24,328 nt of DNA from a virus. Position numbers and translations under genes: made by a program. The notes below the pieces were generated by a model. That model ran no database searches and had not been told where the DNA came from. It worked only from the letters and a program-made list of their open reading frames with translations. Within the stretch, counting starts at the first letter, position 1. Every line of letters begins with the position of its first letter. The stretch spans positions 1-24,328 of the IMG/VR virus record IMGVR_UViG_3300020451_000162, one strand, 5' to 3'. Below, in pieces: positions 1 to 9,133 of this stretch.

Positions 1-738
1 TTCTATGTGTTCTGTGCATCCAGTACCTTCACACCAACATACAACAGCACCACCAGCAGCATCCCAAGATGATGAGTTAAATGTATAACTTATATTAGAT
101 GGATAACCAGATGAAGTTGTATTAATAAATGAAGTCTGCCATAGTGTAGCAGATTGTGCTTCAGTTGCCCAGTGTCCTAAATCAGTATCTTCATAACAAA
201 CCCAGTTGACATCATTCAACCACCCTCTACCAGCAACATTTTGATCTATCCACCAACCACTTGTACTATTAGTTCCAAAGGTTGTTGTCTCAATAGAATC
301 TAAGTATCCATATTGATTATAACTTGTATATCCATATGAGTTGTGTCTACTTACCAATGCCCAAGCATTAGTAGAACCTATACTACCACCAGCAAACGAG
401 TCAAACTTAACATATACCTGTTGGACTCCAAGTCCACCCGTATTAATATAATATATCCCGTCAGTAGTTATACCAGCATCCCTAATTGCTTTAGGTGATG
501 ATGCAGGGTTAGCAGCAGTACCTGGTGGACTAGCAGATCCTGGAGCAGTACTCACCCAATTATTAGCAGTTCCGTCAGCATTTGGTGTATATACATACAA
601 ACTACCAGCAGTGTTTGTAGTCTTAACGTAAGCAACATCACCAACTGTTCCTTGAGGTAAGTTGGCAGCAGCATGTAATGGTAAATTTATACCTGTGCTT
701 GCACTTGCTGTTTCTATAGTTAGTTTACCAGATGCCAT
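1..738 (-). CDS. Tail fibre/adhesin-like protein with fibrinogen-like segment (3' end cut by window edge)
   Basis: The first 246 codons are visible and the frame stays open to base 1, so the C-terminus lies outside the window. The start ATG (738-736) has AGGAG about 12 bases upstream and a late promoter octamer at 763-770. Residues 81-130 contain PKAIRDAG, DGIYYIN, QVYVKFD and WALVSRH in that order. This spacing resembles the N-terminal part of fibrinogen-related domains (a 'GxxxDGxYxI...xVYC-D...W' pattern), although the usual first cysteines are missing. Trp and Gly are frequent around residues 161-200 (GWWIDQNVAGRGW), and there is a Cys cluster (VVCWCEGTGC) near the cut. The gene is last in a run of fibre-like genes, so a receptor-binding or virion-decorating role is inferred. 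The fold assignment is tentative. Confidence 0.7.
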   Translation of the reverse strand, partial: MASGKLTIETASASTGINLPLHAAANLPQGTVGDVAYVKTTNTAGSLYVYTPNADGTANNWVSTAPGSASPPGTAANPASSPKAIRDAGITTDGIYYINTGGLGVQQVYVKFDSFAGGSIGSTNAWALVSRHNSYGYTSYNQYGYLDSIETTTFGTNSTSGWWIDQNVAGRGWLNDVNWVCYEDTDLGHWATEAQSATLWQTSFINTTSSGYPSNISYTFNSSSWDAAGGAVVCWCEGTGCTEHIE

Positions 739-762
739 TTTATACTATCACTCCTATGCTTA

Positions 763-770
763 TATTTATA
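763..770 (-). promoter_or_regulatory. T4-type late promoter TATAAATA
   Basis: The minus strand reads TATAAATA, the exact T4 late promoter core, ending 25 bases before the ATG at 738. It overlaps the stop codon of the upstream LamG gene. In T4 such sites are read by RNA polymerase carrying gp55 with the sliding clamp. It would give the partial fibre gene its own late transcript. Confidence 0.75.
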
Positions 771-1851
771 CTCCGAAACGAGTTCTGGTCTTAGTGTAAT
801 GATTAAGAACCTGAGAAGCAGACCATGCTTCAGATAGTAACCAAAGTTGAGCAATATCACCTTCATAGTAGATACTATTTCTACCACCATTATTACTTGT
901 TGCTTCAGATCCATCTCCTACGAATCCCCATCGAGTAGATCCGTGACCAAACGAACTACCACTCCAACTATGACTGCCGTCAGCAACACCATCAAGGAAG
1001 AATTCAATAGATGAACCTTGTGTACCTACACATGCACCGAAATGCCATTGACCATCATTTGCAGGAGTATTACCTACAATATCATAACAACATGTGATGT
1101 TATCTCTACCAGCAAACTGTAGTTTACCATGAGCACCAATGTTCCAACCTATAGCTTCAGATCTATCCCAGTCATACCATGACCAGTTATCAAAGTCATA
1201 ACTACCACCTGAGTTTGCTGATCCATATGAAGTCCTGAACCAACATCCCATAGTAAAGTTTGGTAATTTACCATCATTATTAGGTCCATGAGATCCACTA
1301 CCACCATAGTTTAGGTCGTTGATCCAACCATACTGACTACTTCCATTAAAGTTCCAATATCCAATAGAACCATCACCACCACTTACTGTTGCAGTAAAGG
1401 TAGGACTGTTGATCATCGTACAATCAGCATTACTTAGATTAGGATGTTGTTCTTTGGATTTCCATGTATTACCAGTAACTTGATCAGAAGCACCATCATA
1501 AAATAATTCCATGAATTGTGAATTTGAATATTCAACATCTAAGTATGGTCCTGAAGGTTCTTCACTGCCACCTCCATCTTCAGATGCTGGTGGAGCAACA
1601 GGTCCACCCTTCTCTAACCATTCTGTTCCGTTATACCATTCTATCTTTGATGAATCAGTATTGTACCTTATCATACCAGCAGAAGGACTACTTGGTCTTT
1701 GTCCTGTATTTCCTGCGGGTAATGCTACTTGTGCTCTACCATCTTCAACTTCAAATGTCCCATTGACATTGATGTAAGCATCACTAGGCATAATGATTCG
1801 GAAATCAGTAGTCTCATGCCCTCTTAGTTCATTAACATTTAAAGTGCTCAT
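766..1851 (-). CDS. LamG-like lectin-domain fibre protein (copy 2)
   Basis: This 361-residue protein has two parts. Residues about 1-75 hold a short module found in three neighbouring genes, with LPAGNTGQRP, AGMIRYNTD and YNGTEW. Residues about 100-361 look like a LamG/concanavalin-type jelly-roll: GYWNFNGSSQYGWI, FTMGCWFRTS, GQWHFGACVG, FFLDGVADG and YYEGDIAQLWL follow the usual strand pattern of such lectin domains. The second part is a close duplicate of the gene at 2105-3175. The start overlaps the previous stop as TAATG, so it is probably translationally coupled, and AGGGAAG lies just upstream. A carbohydrate-binding role on the virion surface is inferred; the position on the particle is not shown. 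Confidence 0.85.
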   Translation of the reverse strand: MSTLNVNELRGHETTDFRIIMPSDAYINVNGTFEVEDGRAQVALPAGNTGQRPSSPSAGMIRYNTDSSKIEWYNGTEWLEKGGPVAPPASEDGGGSEEPSGPYLDVEYSNSQFMELFYDGASDQVTGNTWKSKEQHPNLSNADCTMINSPTFTATVSGGDGSIGYWNFNGSSQYGWINDLNYGGSGSHGPNNDGKLPNFTMGCWFRTSYGSANSGGSYDFDNWSWYDWDRSEAIGWNIGAHGKLQFAGRDNITCCYDIVGNTPANDGQWHFGACVGTQGSSIEFFLDGVADGSHSWSGSSFGHGSTRWGFVGDGSEATSNNGGRNSIYYEGDIAQLWLLSEAWSASQVLNHYTKTRTRFGV

Positions 1852-2108
1852 TATTCTTCCCTAAGATTTTTCCACTCAGTTCCATTATAGAACTCTGCTT
1901 CGACAGTGGTTGTATTCCAACGTAAATAACCTGCTTGAGGTGAAGCAGGTCTTTGTCCTGTAGTTCCTGCAGGTAATTGAAATGCACCAGTCCCTACCAT
2001 ATCTATAGTACCTTCAGATGCTACTCGTAACTTATAACCAGGTTCAATAGTAACCTGATTAAGATTCGTTGCTGTTCCCTGTAATCCTCCAAGTTTAATT
2101 TGACTCAT
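1851..2108 (-). CDS. Small fibre-module protein
   Basis: The 85-residue product consists almost entirely of the module that starts its neighbours: QLPAGTTGQRP, SPQAGYLRWNTT and FYNGTEW. This 'LPAGTTxQRPxxPxxGxxRxNT...YNGxxW' pattern is common in phage tail fibres, where it comes before a receptor-binding domain. Here no lectin domain follows. The gene may be a fibre stub that lost its C-terminal domain, or a small fibre-tip or adaptor protein. It overlaps the upstream gene by ATGA and the downstream gene by TAATG, so the three form one tightly coupled unit. Confidence 0.8.
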   Translation of the reverse strand: MSQIKLGGLQGTATNLNQVTIEPGYKLRVASEGTIDMVGTGAFQLPAGTTGQRPASPQAGYLRWNTTTVEAEFYNGTEWKNLREE

Positions 2109-3175
2109 GTTATACCTACCCTTGATTTAGTTTGATCGAAATGTGCTAATACTTGTGCATCAGTCCACTTAACCGATAATAAGAATTGCTGTGCTATGTC
2201 ACCTTCATAGTAAACATTATTTCTACTACTGTTCTCACTACCTGCTTCTGAACCATCACCAATGAATCCCCAACGTCTAGTTCTTGCCCCAAAGTATGAG
2301 AAACTATGACTGTGTTGTCCGTCTGGTTGTCCATCAACATAAAATCTTATTAGACTATCAGCAGATGATACAGTGCAAGCACCAAAGTGCCATTGACCAT
2401 CATTACATGATGTATTACCAGTTATATCATAATAACCACCAGCGTTACTATAACCAGAGAACTGTACCTTTCCAGTTGTTCCAATGTTCCATGATATAAC
2501 TTCTGATCTATCCCAGTCTAACCATGACCAGTTTCCAGAGTCCCAAGTATTACCACCTGGTGAACCATAAGAAGTTCTAAACCAAGTTCCCATAGTAAAT
2601 TCTGATAACTGACCATTGTTATTAGGTCCATGTTGTCCACCTTGACTATAGTTAAGTTCTCTAATGTAACCATACTGACTACTTCCATTAAAGTTCCAGT
2701 ATCCCATAGTTCCATCACCACCAGTAATTGATGCGTTCCATGTTGGACTGTTCTGCATTACGCAGTTAGCATTAGATACATTAGGGTGTGCTTGTGATGA
2801 GTTCCATGTATTACCAGAAACATTTGCAGGAGCACCATCCCAGAAACATTCTACTCTATTTGCAGGAGCATCAACAGAAACATATGGTCCTGATGATCCA
2901 CCACCTTCTTCTTCCTCTGCAATATCTGTTACTACTTGCCATCCAGATCTAAGTACATCAGCATTAGATACATAATACTCCATCTTATTAGAATCAGTAT
3001 TGAATCGTAATGATCCTTCTTGTGCTGCTGGTGGTCTTACTCCAGCACCACCTGATGGTACGGGAAGATACTGTTGATTGAGTAACTTTAACTCAGCACC
3101 CATCTCAAGAGTATCCACTACGTCGGTTCTAAAATCAGGAGACAACCCACGAATAGTGTTCACATTTAATTTCAT
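2105..3175 (-). CDS. LamG-like lectin-domain fibre protein (copy 1)
   Basis: This 356-residue protein is a paralogue of the product of 766-1851. The N-terminal module is more divergent (PVPSGGAGVRPP, EGSLRFNTD), and an acidic and Gly-Ser linker (AEEEEGGGSSG) follows at about residues 90-100. The C-terminal domain has the LamG-like motifs GYWNFNGSSQYGYI, FTMGTWFRTS, GQWHFGACTV, FYVDGQPDG and GDIAQQFLL, ending KSRVGIT. The start overlaps the previous stop as TAATG, with GGAG about 9 bases upstream. The product is probably a sugar-binding virion adhesin. The family call is from motif pattern only. Confidence 0.85.
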   Translation of the reverse strand: MKLNVNTIRGLSPDFRTDVVDTLEMGAELKLLNQQYLPVPSGGAGVRPPAAQEGSLRFNTDSNKMEYYVSNADVLRSGWQVVTDIAEEEEGGGSSGPYVSVDAPANRVECFWDGAPANVSGNTWNSSQAHPNVSNANCVMQNSPTWNASITGGDGTMGYWNFNGSSQYGYIRELNYSQGGQHGPNNNGQLSEFTMGTWFRTSYGSPGGNTWDSGNWSWLDWDRSEVISWNIGTTGKVQFSGYSNAGGYYDITGNTSCNDGQWHFGACTVSSADSLIRFYVDGQPDGQHSHSFSYFGARTRRWGFIGDGSEAGSENSSRNNVYYEGDIAQQFLLSVKWTDAQVLAHFDQTKSRVGIT

Positions 3176-3597
3176 TATACTATACTCCAGCTAGCTCCCG
3201 ATTCAACCGTGATCGTAAAACCTGTGCTCACAGTAATCGGTCCTGCCGTCATTCCATTTGCAAATTCACTACCGTTATTTGCTGTAGGTCCAATAGTAAG
3301 ATTCTCTCCAATAGTATTAGGGTTTGTTCTAACGACACTATCAGTTCCTAATGCGGGACCACCACCAGATACAGATGCCCATCCAGCACTTCCAGTGCCG
3401 TTATCTGCTTTATAAATTTCTGCAGCGTCTAATGTAGTATTAAATCTCAAAGTTCCTACCGAAACACTGGTTGGTCTTTGAGCAGTAGTTCCTGCTGGTA
3501 ATCTAAAAACACTGTTAGTGCTTAGAAAACTTAGAGTTGTAATGATTGCTGCTGTTGAAGTGGAGATCTGGTTTCCACTAATCCTTGATATTGCCAT
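3175..3597 (-). CDS. Small tail-fibre-like protein
   Basis: This 140-residue protein has the same module as the three genes after it, at about residues 32-80 (RLPAGTTAQRP, GTLRFNTT, AEIYKAD...GWASV). The C-terminal 55 residues are rich in Thr, Asn and Gly (NPNTIGENLTIGPTANNG, ITVESGASWSIV). The closing 'sGxxxxVxxGasWsI' style is typical of short cyanophage fibre proteins. It is first in an overlapping four-gene unit (3597 down to 766). GGGAGG lies about 14 bases before the ATG, a long spacing. A structural or fibre role is inferred from composition and neighbours. Confidence 0.8.
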   Translation of the reverse strand: MAISRISGNQISTSTAAIITTLSFLSTNSVFRLPAGTTAQRPTSVSVGTLRFNTTLDAAEIYKADNGTGSAGWASVSGGGPALGTDSVVRTNPNTIGENLTIGPTANNGSEFANGMTAGPITVSTGFTITVESGASWSIV

Positions 3598-3621
3598 AGC
3601 GTATGCTTAGATCCTCCCTTA

Positions 3622-3629
3622 TATTTAGA
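3622..3629 (-). promoter_or_regulatory. Imperfect late promoter TCTAAATA
   Basis: The minus strand reads TCTAAATA, one mismatch from the NATAAATA octamers seen elsewhere in the window. It is 25 bases before the ATG at 3597 and overlaps the stop of the upstream gene, the same placement as the better sites. It would serve the four-gene fibre unit. Confidence 0.4.
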
Positions 3630-6600
3630 TAGGTAATTCGATAATGTGAACCACATCGGATGCCAAAGGTGCATCACCTGATCCAAATGTAACGTTCGTA
3701 CCACTGCATGAATAGTTATGAGTGGCAGCAGTAACTTGAGCAGTTGTTCCACCAAGTTGTGCAACACCATTCAAGAATACTAATACTGAACTTGCTGTAT
3801 GTGCTACACCAGTGTATGTAGTAATAGCAAAGTTTAATGTTGTTCCATCACCAACGTATCGTCTAGTGATATACTTGTCAGCAGAAACACCACCTCGACC
3901 AGTAACAACTAAGTCACCATCGACTCTTACGTTACCACTAACCCTAACTCGTTCTGTTGATTGTGCTGCTTCACCTAAACCAATATTACCTGTGCCATCT
4001 GTAGCAACATTAATATTACCAGTGTCAGTTAAACCAAACTCTTTCCATACTGCACCATAGTATATCCAACCTAGAGATAAACCTGGTTGCCAGTTAATAT
4101 CATAAACTAAGTCACCATCAGCAGGAGTATCATACCCTGTGATATTAGAGAAGTCAGGTTGACCATTTGCAAGTCTAGGTGCAAGTAATGTCTGCTTGAT
4201 AACAGTACCATCTTGGTTAAAGTATGAAATCTTCTTAGACTGTAAGTTACTTGTAAAGGTTGTTAGACCTTGGAATGTAACAGGACCAGCAAAGATAGAT
4301 TCTAACTGGTTAGATGCTCCACCAATAACTGTAAGTTTATCGGTAAGAACAATCTCAGAGAATGTTTCAATAGTAGTGTTCTCTTCACCAACAACATTCA
4401 ACTGTGCAATATCTTCTGAAGTAACCTGACCTGTAACTGGGTTAATAACCTGGTTACCAATGAATAGGTCACCATTTGAGTTAAGACCAGAGTAGAACGC
4501 AACTCCTGCTTCTTCTTTAATAGACTGTGAGAATTTAATCTGATTAGCACTTAAAGTTTCTACCTGTGTCTGAGGGAAAGCAGTTGAGTAGTTACCTGGA
4601 CCAAAACCAAGGTATTCAAACGTATGGTTACCTGATCTTAGGATAGAGTGTCGTCTAAACTCTACAGCAATTGGATTAACTGTGCCGTCATTGTTCTCTC
4701 TTACATTAATCTTCCTTACTTCTTCATCTCCTGCACGTGCAGTAAGTTCTACACTAGACAATCTATTGTTTACAGAGTCATAGTTAGGTGTAGTACCTGG
4801 ATTTGTCCATCCAGTATCAGTTAGTAAGAACTTGGTTGCTTCCTTAGTAATTGATAACTTAGGATCTAAATTAGGTGTAGGTGATGCACCATCAGTTGCA
4901 TTAACCAATCCAATAGTTTCATTATCAGCAACAGATATTGCTTCTGTTGGGTCTGCTACTGGATTATCTCTATCAAATGTAGGATATACTTCGTTCACAT
5001 TCTGTGAGAACTTCCTATCATCAAAGTTAGATGTAGAAGGTGCGATAGATGCACAAAGTAAAGTTAGATAATAGATACCATTCTTAACACCTCTTTCCCA
5101 TGTTTGATATATTTCTATGTCATAAACATAGAAACACTTACTTAAATTAAATGATGTTGTATCACTATTCAAAGGTTGCATCACATAACCAGAGATAGGA
5201 TCTCTAGGTAATGGATTAGTCTTATCCTTATCAATTTCTAAACGAACACGATATGTTCTATCTTGTAAATCTCTTGGGTCAGGTATTCTCTTAAGGAATG
5301 TAGTAGGTGTAAAGTTAACATTACCATAAGTTGTAGTGTTAGTATCAAGAACGTTATATATTCCGTTGTCAGTTGCACTAACAGATAGATACCAACCACC
5401 GACTGTTCCTGCAACACCGTTAATTGTATATGTTGAAGCATCAAATTGTAATGGTGAACCAGCAGTTCCAGCAGCAAGACCAGAAACACTAGGACCATAA
5501 GGTGTAATACTTGCAGTCTTAACTATTGCATCAGTTCCTTGAGTTGGAATCAATAGACAGTTAAGTTTATCTGCTACTGCACTTGCACCAGTACCATCTT
5601 GTCTAGCACCAACTGTGAAACCCTGAACTCTAGTTGTAGGTGGAGATGCTTCTACAGTATAACCATATAGATACAATCTAGTACCAGGTGTTCCACCAAC
5701 CTGTCCTAACTGTTGGTTAATTGTTCTAGTTCTTTGTATGTCAATGTTAACCCAGTTAACAGAAGTCTCTTCACCAAAGATAACATTACCATTAACAGTT
5801 CCAGTATTAGTAGTAGATAAGGTTACAACTCTTGTGTTTACGTTAATATTTTGAACTACTGTTCCAGCAGCAATGTTTGTGCCTGTAAGAATCATTCCTT
5901 CAATCAGACCATTAACACTACCATCATTAGCAAGTGTAATTGAGTTAGCACCACTAGTACCTGTAGCAGTTGTTGAAATAACATTCAATGCTTTAGGTGG
6001 TATGATATGAGTTATAGTTCCTGCTTTATCTTTAGAGAATGATTTTGCTTTAAATCCTGCTGCTCTTAATGCAATACTACCAAAGTTACTGTTACTGTTA
6101 GTAATTGACATGTCAGCACCTGCCTCGCAAGTGAAATGTCCTTGATATCCAACAGCGAAAACAGAAACTGCCTGTATGAACGCATCATTAGATGCTAATA
6201 TATGTCTATGTCCCCAACCTTTTCTATACTCAGCGAAACCATCTAAGTGAGCACCATCTCCATCAGTTGCTATATCATAGTTTCCAGTTGATTGATTATA
6301 TCTTACAAATGCCCTGTCATCTTTCTGTAGTGACAGTCCAGTGAACTGTGCCACAACCATTGATTTGAAACCAGTTGTCTTACTACCATCAGCGTGCATA
6401 CCATTCATACCCCACACACTTCTTAGTGATAGGTTGAAAGCATAAGGTGATGCAGAGTCAACAGTATCAATCTCAGTCTTAACTGAAATGTTAGTTCCAC
6501 TAGCAGTACCAGAAGGTTCTGCTGACATTTGATATGTAAATGTGCTGTTAGTTGCAGAGGTTACAGTGAATGAACCATTGTAAAGTCCAGCATCAAGTTC

Positions 6601-7605
6601 TGACTGTGGTCCTTGAGATCCAGTAACACCAGAAATATTAATGTTAACACCAACAGAGAATCCGTGTGCTCTTGCTCCACCTGCTTCATCTACAGTATAT
6701 GCTGTAGCAGTTTGTCCGTTTCTAATGATAGTAGAAACTTTATATTCATCAGAGATCGGACCAACGATTCTATTTTCTTCTACCCTTGCCTGAATCTGGT
6801 CAGCAGATGGATCACCAGATGTATCAGGAATTGTTGCGAATGCTTTTGATATCTTCTGATAGTATATGTCTAAGTCAGTTCTTGAAAGTATATTAGGAAC
6901 AGCAGAATAATCTGCGTTAGGAACTGAACCTCTTGAGATTAGAGATGATAATGGATTTAAACCATCAGCAAACTCAAAACATGTAAGTCTATGGTGTGAG
7001 AACTTAGGAGCCAGTGTGTCTGTAGAGTCTGGTTTAAAGTATACACCTTCTTCAGCACCATCAAAAAATGAGAACTGCCAGAAATATGTACCACCAGTTA
7101 CTTTGAATATAGATGTTCTTGAAGGAACTTGTGCTTCATTAAGAATACCACCCTGAGTATAAGTCGTAGGATATGGAACATACTTTGGAATTATTTTAGT
7201 TCTTCTAAGGTCTGTACCAACAACAGAACAACCTCTAGGTACAACAACACCACCTTCGACTGAGTTATATTTGTATAGGACATTATTAGCAGACGTTAAA
7301 TCTAAGTTTGAGTTAGCATCAATAGGTGGAACGTTTGTATATAATACTTCACCAGGTCTATTGTCAATTATATATTCTGCTGGATAAAGCATGATACTGA
7401 AAGCATCAAATTCATCGTTTGCTAATCCAACTCTATATGAGAACCTTGCTACCTCTAGGAACGCTCGTTGCAATGTCTTAAACGGACGCAATGCAGAGTT
7501 ACCTCTATTGTCAATCGCATCAGAAGCATCGAAGTCATCTGGGTTGACATATATGATACGTCCTGTTCTGGACGTAATAATATTCTTGAGTCTAGTTAGT
7601 GACAT
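3625..7605 (-). CDS. Large virion structural/fibre protein, 1326 residues
   Basis: The N-terminus (residues about 15-75) has IIYVNPDDFDASD, PFKTLQRAFLEVARFSY and IMLYPAEYIIDNRPG. The 'PFKTLQrA' element after a 'YVNP.d.D.sD' start is typical of right-handed beta-helix (pectate-lyase-like) proteins. A long region rich in Thr, Asn, Gly and Val follows. The last 100 residues (VRVDGDLVVTGRGG, RRYVGDGTTLNFAI, SVLVFLNGVAQLGG) match the type of C-terminal domain found in cyanophage fibre proteins. A GATAAATA late promoter is 25 bases upstream. This is the largest gene here and was probably built as a long trimeric fibre or baseplate appendage. Exact equivalence to a T4 gene (gp10 or gp12-like) cannot be set from sequence alone. 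Confidence 0.8.
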   Translation of the reverse strand: MSLTRLKNIITSRTGRIIYVNPDDFDASDAIDNRGNSALRPFKTLQRAFLEVARFSYRVGLANDEFDAFSIMLYPAEYIIDNRPGEVLYTNVPPIDANSNLDLTSANNVLYKYNSVEGGVVVPRGCSVVGTDLRRTKIIPKYVPYPTTYTQGGILNEAQVPSRTSIFKVTGGTYFWQFSFFDGAEEGVYFKPDSTDTLAPKFSHHRLTCFEFADGLNPLSSLISRGSVPNADYSAVPNILSRTDLDIYYQKISKAFATIPDTSGDPSADQIQARVEENRIVGPISDEYKVSTIIRNGQTATAYTVDEAGGARAHGFSVGVNINISGVTGSQGPQSELDAGLYNGSFTVTSATNSTFTYQMSAEPSGTASGTNISVKTEIDTVDSASPYAFNLSLRSVWGMNGMHADGSKTTGFKSMVVAQFTGLSLQKDDRAFVRYNQSTGNYDIATDGDGAHLDGFAEYRKGWGHRHILASNDAFIQAVSVFAVGYQGHFTCEAGADMSITNSNSNFGSIALRAAGFKAKSFSKDKAGTITHIIPPKALNVISTTATGTSGANSITLANDGSVNGLIEGMILTGTNIAAGTVVQNINVNTRVVTLSTTNTGTVNGNVIFGEETSVNWVNIDIQRTRTINQQLGQVGGTPGTRLYLYGYTVEASPPTTRVQGFTVGARQDGTGASAVADKLNCLLIPTQGTDAIVKTASITPYGPSVSGLAAGTAGSPLQFDASTYTINGVAGTVGGWYLSVSATDNGIYNVLDTNTTTYGNVNFTPTTFLKRIPDPRDLQDRTYRVRLEIDKDKTNPLPRDPISGYVMQPLNSDTTSFNLSKCFYVYDIEIYQTWERGVKNGIYYLTLLCASIAPSTSNFDDRKFSQNVNEVYPTFDRDNPVADPTEAISVADNETIGLVNATDGASPTPNLDPKLSITKEATKFLLTDTGWTNPGTTPNYDSVNNRLSSVELTARAGDEEVRKINVRENNDGTVNPIAVEFRRHSILRSGNHTFEYLGFGPGNYSTAFPQTQVETLSANQIKFSQSIKEEAGVAFYSGLNSNGDLFIGNQVINPVTGQVTSEDIAQLNVVGEENTTIETFSEIVLTDKLTVIGGASNQLESIFAGPVTFQGLTTFTSNLQSKKISYFNQDGTVIKQTLLAPRLANGQPDFSNITGYDTPADGDLVYDINWQPGLSLGWIYYGAVWKEFGLTDTGNINVATDGTGNIGLGEAAQSTERVRVSGNVRVDGDLVVTGRGGVSADKYITRRYVGDGTTLNFAITTYTGVAHTASSVLVFLNGVAQLGGTTAQVTAATHNYSCSGTNVTFGSGDAPLASDVVHIIELPI

Positions 7606-7629
7606 TACCTATTCGCTTTCCTATATGGT

Positions 7630-7637
7630 TATTTATC
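7630..7637 (-). promoter_or_regulatory. T4-type late promoter GATAAATA
   Basis: The minus strand has GATAAATA 25 bases before the ATG at 7605, in the short gap after the 493-residue gene. Position and sequence fit a late promoter for the 1326-residue structural gene. Confidence 0.7.
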
Positions 7638-7645
7638 TCTGTGCT

Positions 7646-9127
7646 TTATGATGTAGCACCAAATACTCTAGTTGTAAATGCAGAAGAAGAATCTTCAAAT
7701 CCAATAAGACTAAAGACGTTATTCTGTGTAGCAGTCTCAACTATGAGATTCTCACCAGGTCCAATGACGATAGATGTTAATTTAGCAACTGCGTTAGCAG
7801 CATTAGTTACATCTTTAGCGATGTATTCAGTTCCTGCCAAAGCAGTTAAAGCAGTTGTTACACTACTTACTGTTGCAGTCGTACGAGTTCCTGTATTTAA
7901 CTTAGGAACATCTCTAAATGTATCTGATCCCGCAAAGGCAGCAGATCCAGTTCCTAAAATTACTTTAAGACTTGTTCCAACATAGCTACGAACGTAACCA
8001 TAAGGACCAGCAGTCTGAGCAGTAACAGTATAAGTTACTCCACTAAATGTAAATCCATCAGTAGAGTTAACCCATGTTCCATCTTTATCATAGATATACA
8101 ATTCTGTGTAAGTATATGATGAAGATGTGTTTATCAAACGATTTGCTCCACCGTAACCTGAGTTAGCAGCAGTTCCAGTTGTTCCTTCATAAATGTATAA
8201 CTGACCTGGTAATGCAGTATCCTGTGTAAAGTCATATTGAACATATGCACCACCAGAACCAGCACTTCCACTAGCAGTTCTACCTGTAGTATATTCAGTT
8301 CCATCATCAGAGTTACCAGCAGTCCCATCAGGACCCCACTCTCCATTGACAGTTGAAGACAGACTAAAGTCTAAACCTGACATTGATGCATCAGAGACAT
8401 CAAACTTATAAGTTCTATCTCCAAATACAGTAATGTCTTGACCACCACTACCTGCTACACCATCATTGATGAACAGATTGTATAGTGTACCATTTGTTGA
8501 AAGAACAAATTCATTTCCTGCTGCTCCTACACCACCAGTTGATACAGTTCCAGTAGCACCACCACTTGATGTTACGCTATCACCATCGGCAAATTCAGCT
8601 CCAGATCCATTAATAGTAGAAGGTCCAACATAAAGAACTACATTACCCTGTCCAATAAGAACACCGTAAAGTAAAGTTGTTGAAGTATTACCACCAGTTC
8701 CTTTTGTAAGTGTTTCACCAACGGCAAAAGTTCCTGTAACAGATTCAACTGTTATCTGACGAATAGCAATAGACTTAACATCAATCTCAGTAGTTGGGGG
8801 AACATAAAATGATTCAAAGTTAAAACTCTTTTCACCATCTGTTGATGTAAGTTTTGTTCCTGCAAAGAGGTCAGCAGATAATGGTAATGCTGTGTTTAAT
8901 GTAACCCTATAATTTGTAATTAGGTCACCTGGATGCAACTTATACGTTGATGCATCGAGTGCTAAATCTTGATCATAATCTTTAAGAGCAACATCATATG
9001 CTGCTCCAGTTCCATCATTTGCTATATTTAATACTGCACTTGTAGACGAAGTTATCGGTGCAGAATACAATATCGTATTTGTAGTACCTGCTGGTTTCGC
9101 TTGTGCTAAGAGTCCTTGGTCTGCCAT
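7646..9127 (-). CDS. Virion structural protein, 493 residues
   Basis: The N-terminus (LLAQAKPAGTTNTILYS, VLNIANDGTGAAYDVALKDYD, LHPGDLITNYRVTLNT, SFNFESFYVPP) is of a kind I recognise from structural proteins of T4-like cyanophages, but I know no assigned function. The rest is rich in Gly, Thr and Ser with almost no cysteine, as in beta-rich fibre or decoration proteins, including a Gly/Ser stretch around residues 255-310. It starts 6 bases after the stop of the 443-residue gene, with no late promoter in between, so the two are probably cotranscribed. The C-terminus ends SAFTTRVFGATS. Confidence 0.75.
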   Translation of the reverse strand: MADQGLLAQAKPAGTTNTILYSAPITSSTSAVLNIANDGTGAAYDVALKDYDQDLALDASTYKLHPGDLITNYRVTLNTALPLSADLFAGTKLTSTDGEKSFNFESFYVPPTTEIDVKSIAIRQITVESVTGTFAVGETLTKGTGGNTSTTLLYGVLIGQGNVVLYVGPSTINGSGAEFADGDSVTSSGGATGTVSTGGVGAAGNEFVLSTNGTLYNLFINDGVAGSGGQDITVFGDRTYKFDVSDASMSGLDFSLSSTVNGEWGPDGTAGNSDDGTEYTTGRTASGSAGSGGAYVQYDFTQDTALPGQLYIYEGTTGTAANSGYGGANRLINTSSSYTYTELYIYDKDGTWVNSTDGFTFSGVTYTVTAQTAGPYGYVRSYVGTSLKVILGTGSAAFAGSDTFRDVPKLNTGTRTTATVSSVTTALTALAGTEYIAKDVTNAANAVAKLTSIVIGPGENLIVETATQNNVFSLIGFEDSSSAFTTRVFGATS

Positions 9128-9133
9128 TTTAAT

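Larger units (their letters stand above)
766..3175 (-). repeat. Duplicated LamG-like genes flanking a short module gene
   Basis: The lectin parts of the genes at 766-1851 and 2105-3175 are repeated in the same orientation. At 1330-1380 and 2670-2720 the DNA is nearly identical, with a shared run of over 25 bases ending in the codons for WNFNGSSQYG. Identity at DNA level, including synonymous positions, points to duplication or gene conversion more recent than the divergence of their N-terminal parts. The 85-codon gene between them has only the N-terminal module. Confidence 0.85.

Noticed and set aside
7599-7985. Plus-strand open frame of 128 codons, and similar plus-strand frames such as 17386-17838, 19007-19471, 20752-21279 and 21916-22413
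   Set aside because: All lie opposite well-supported minus-strand structural genes, and their products have low-complexity composition. They are complementary-strand shadows.
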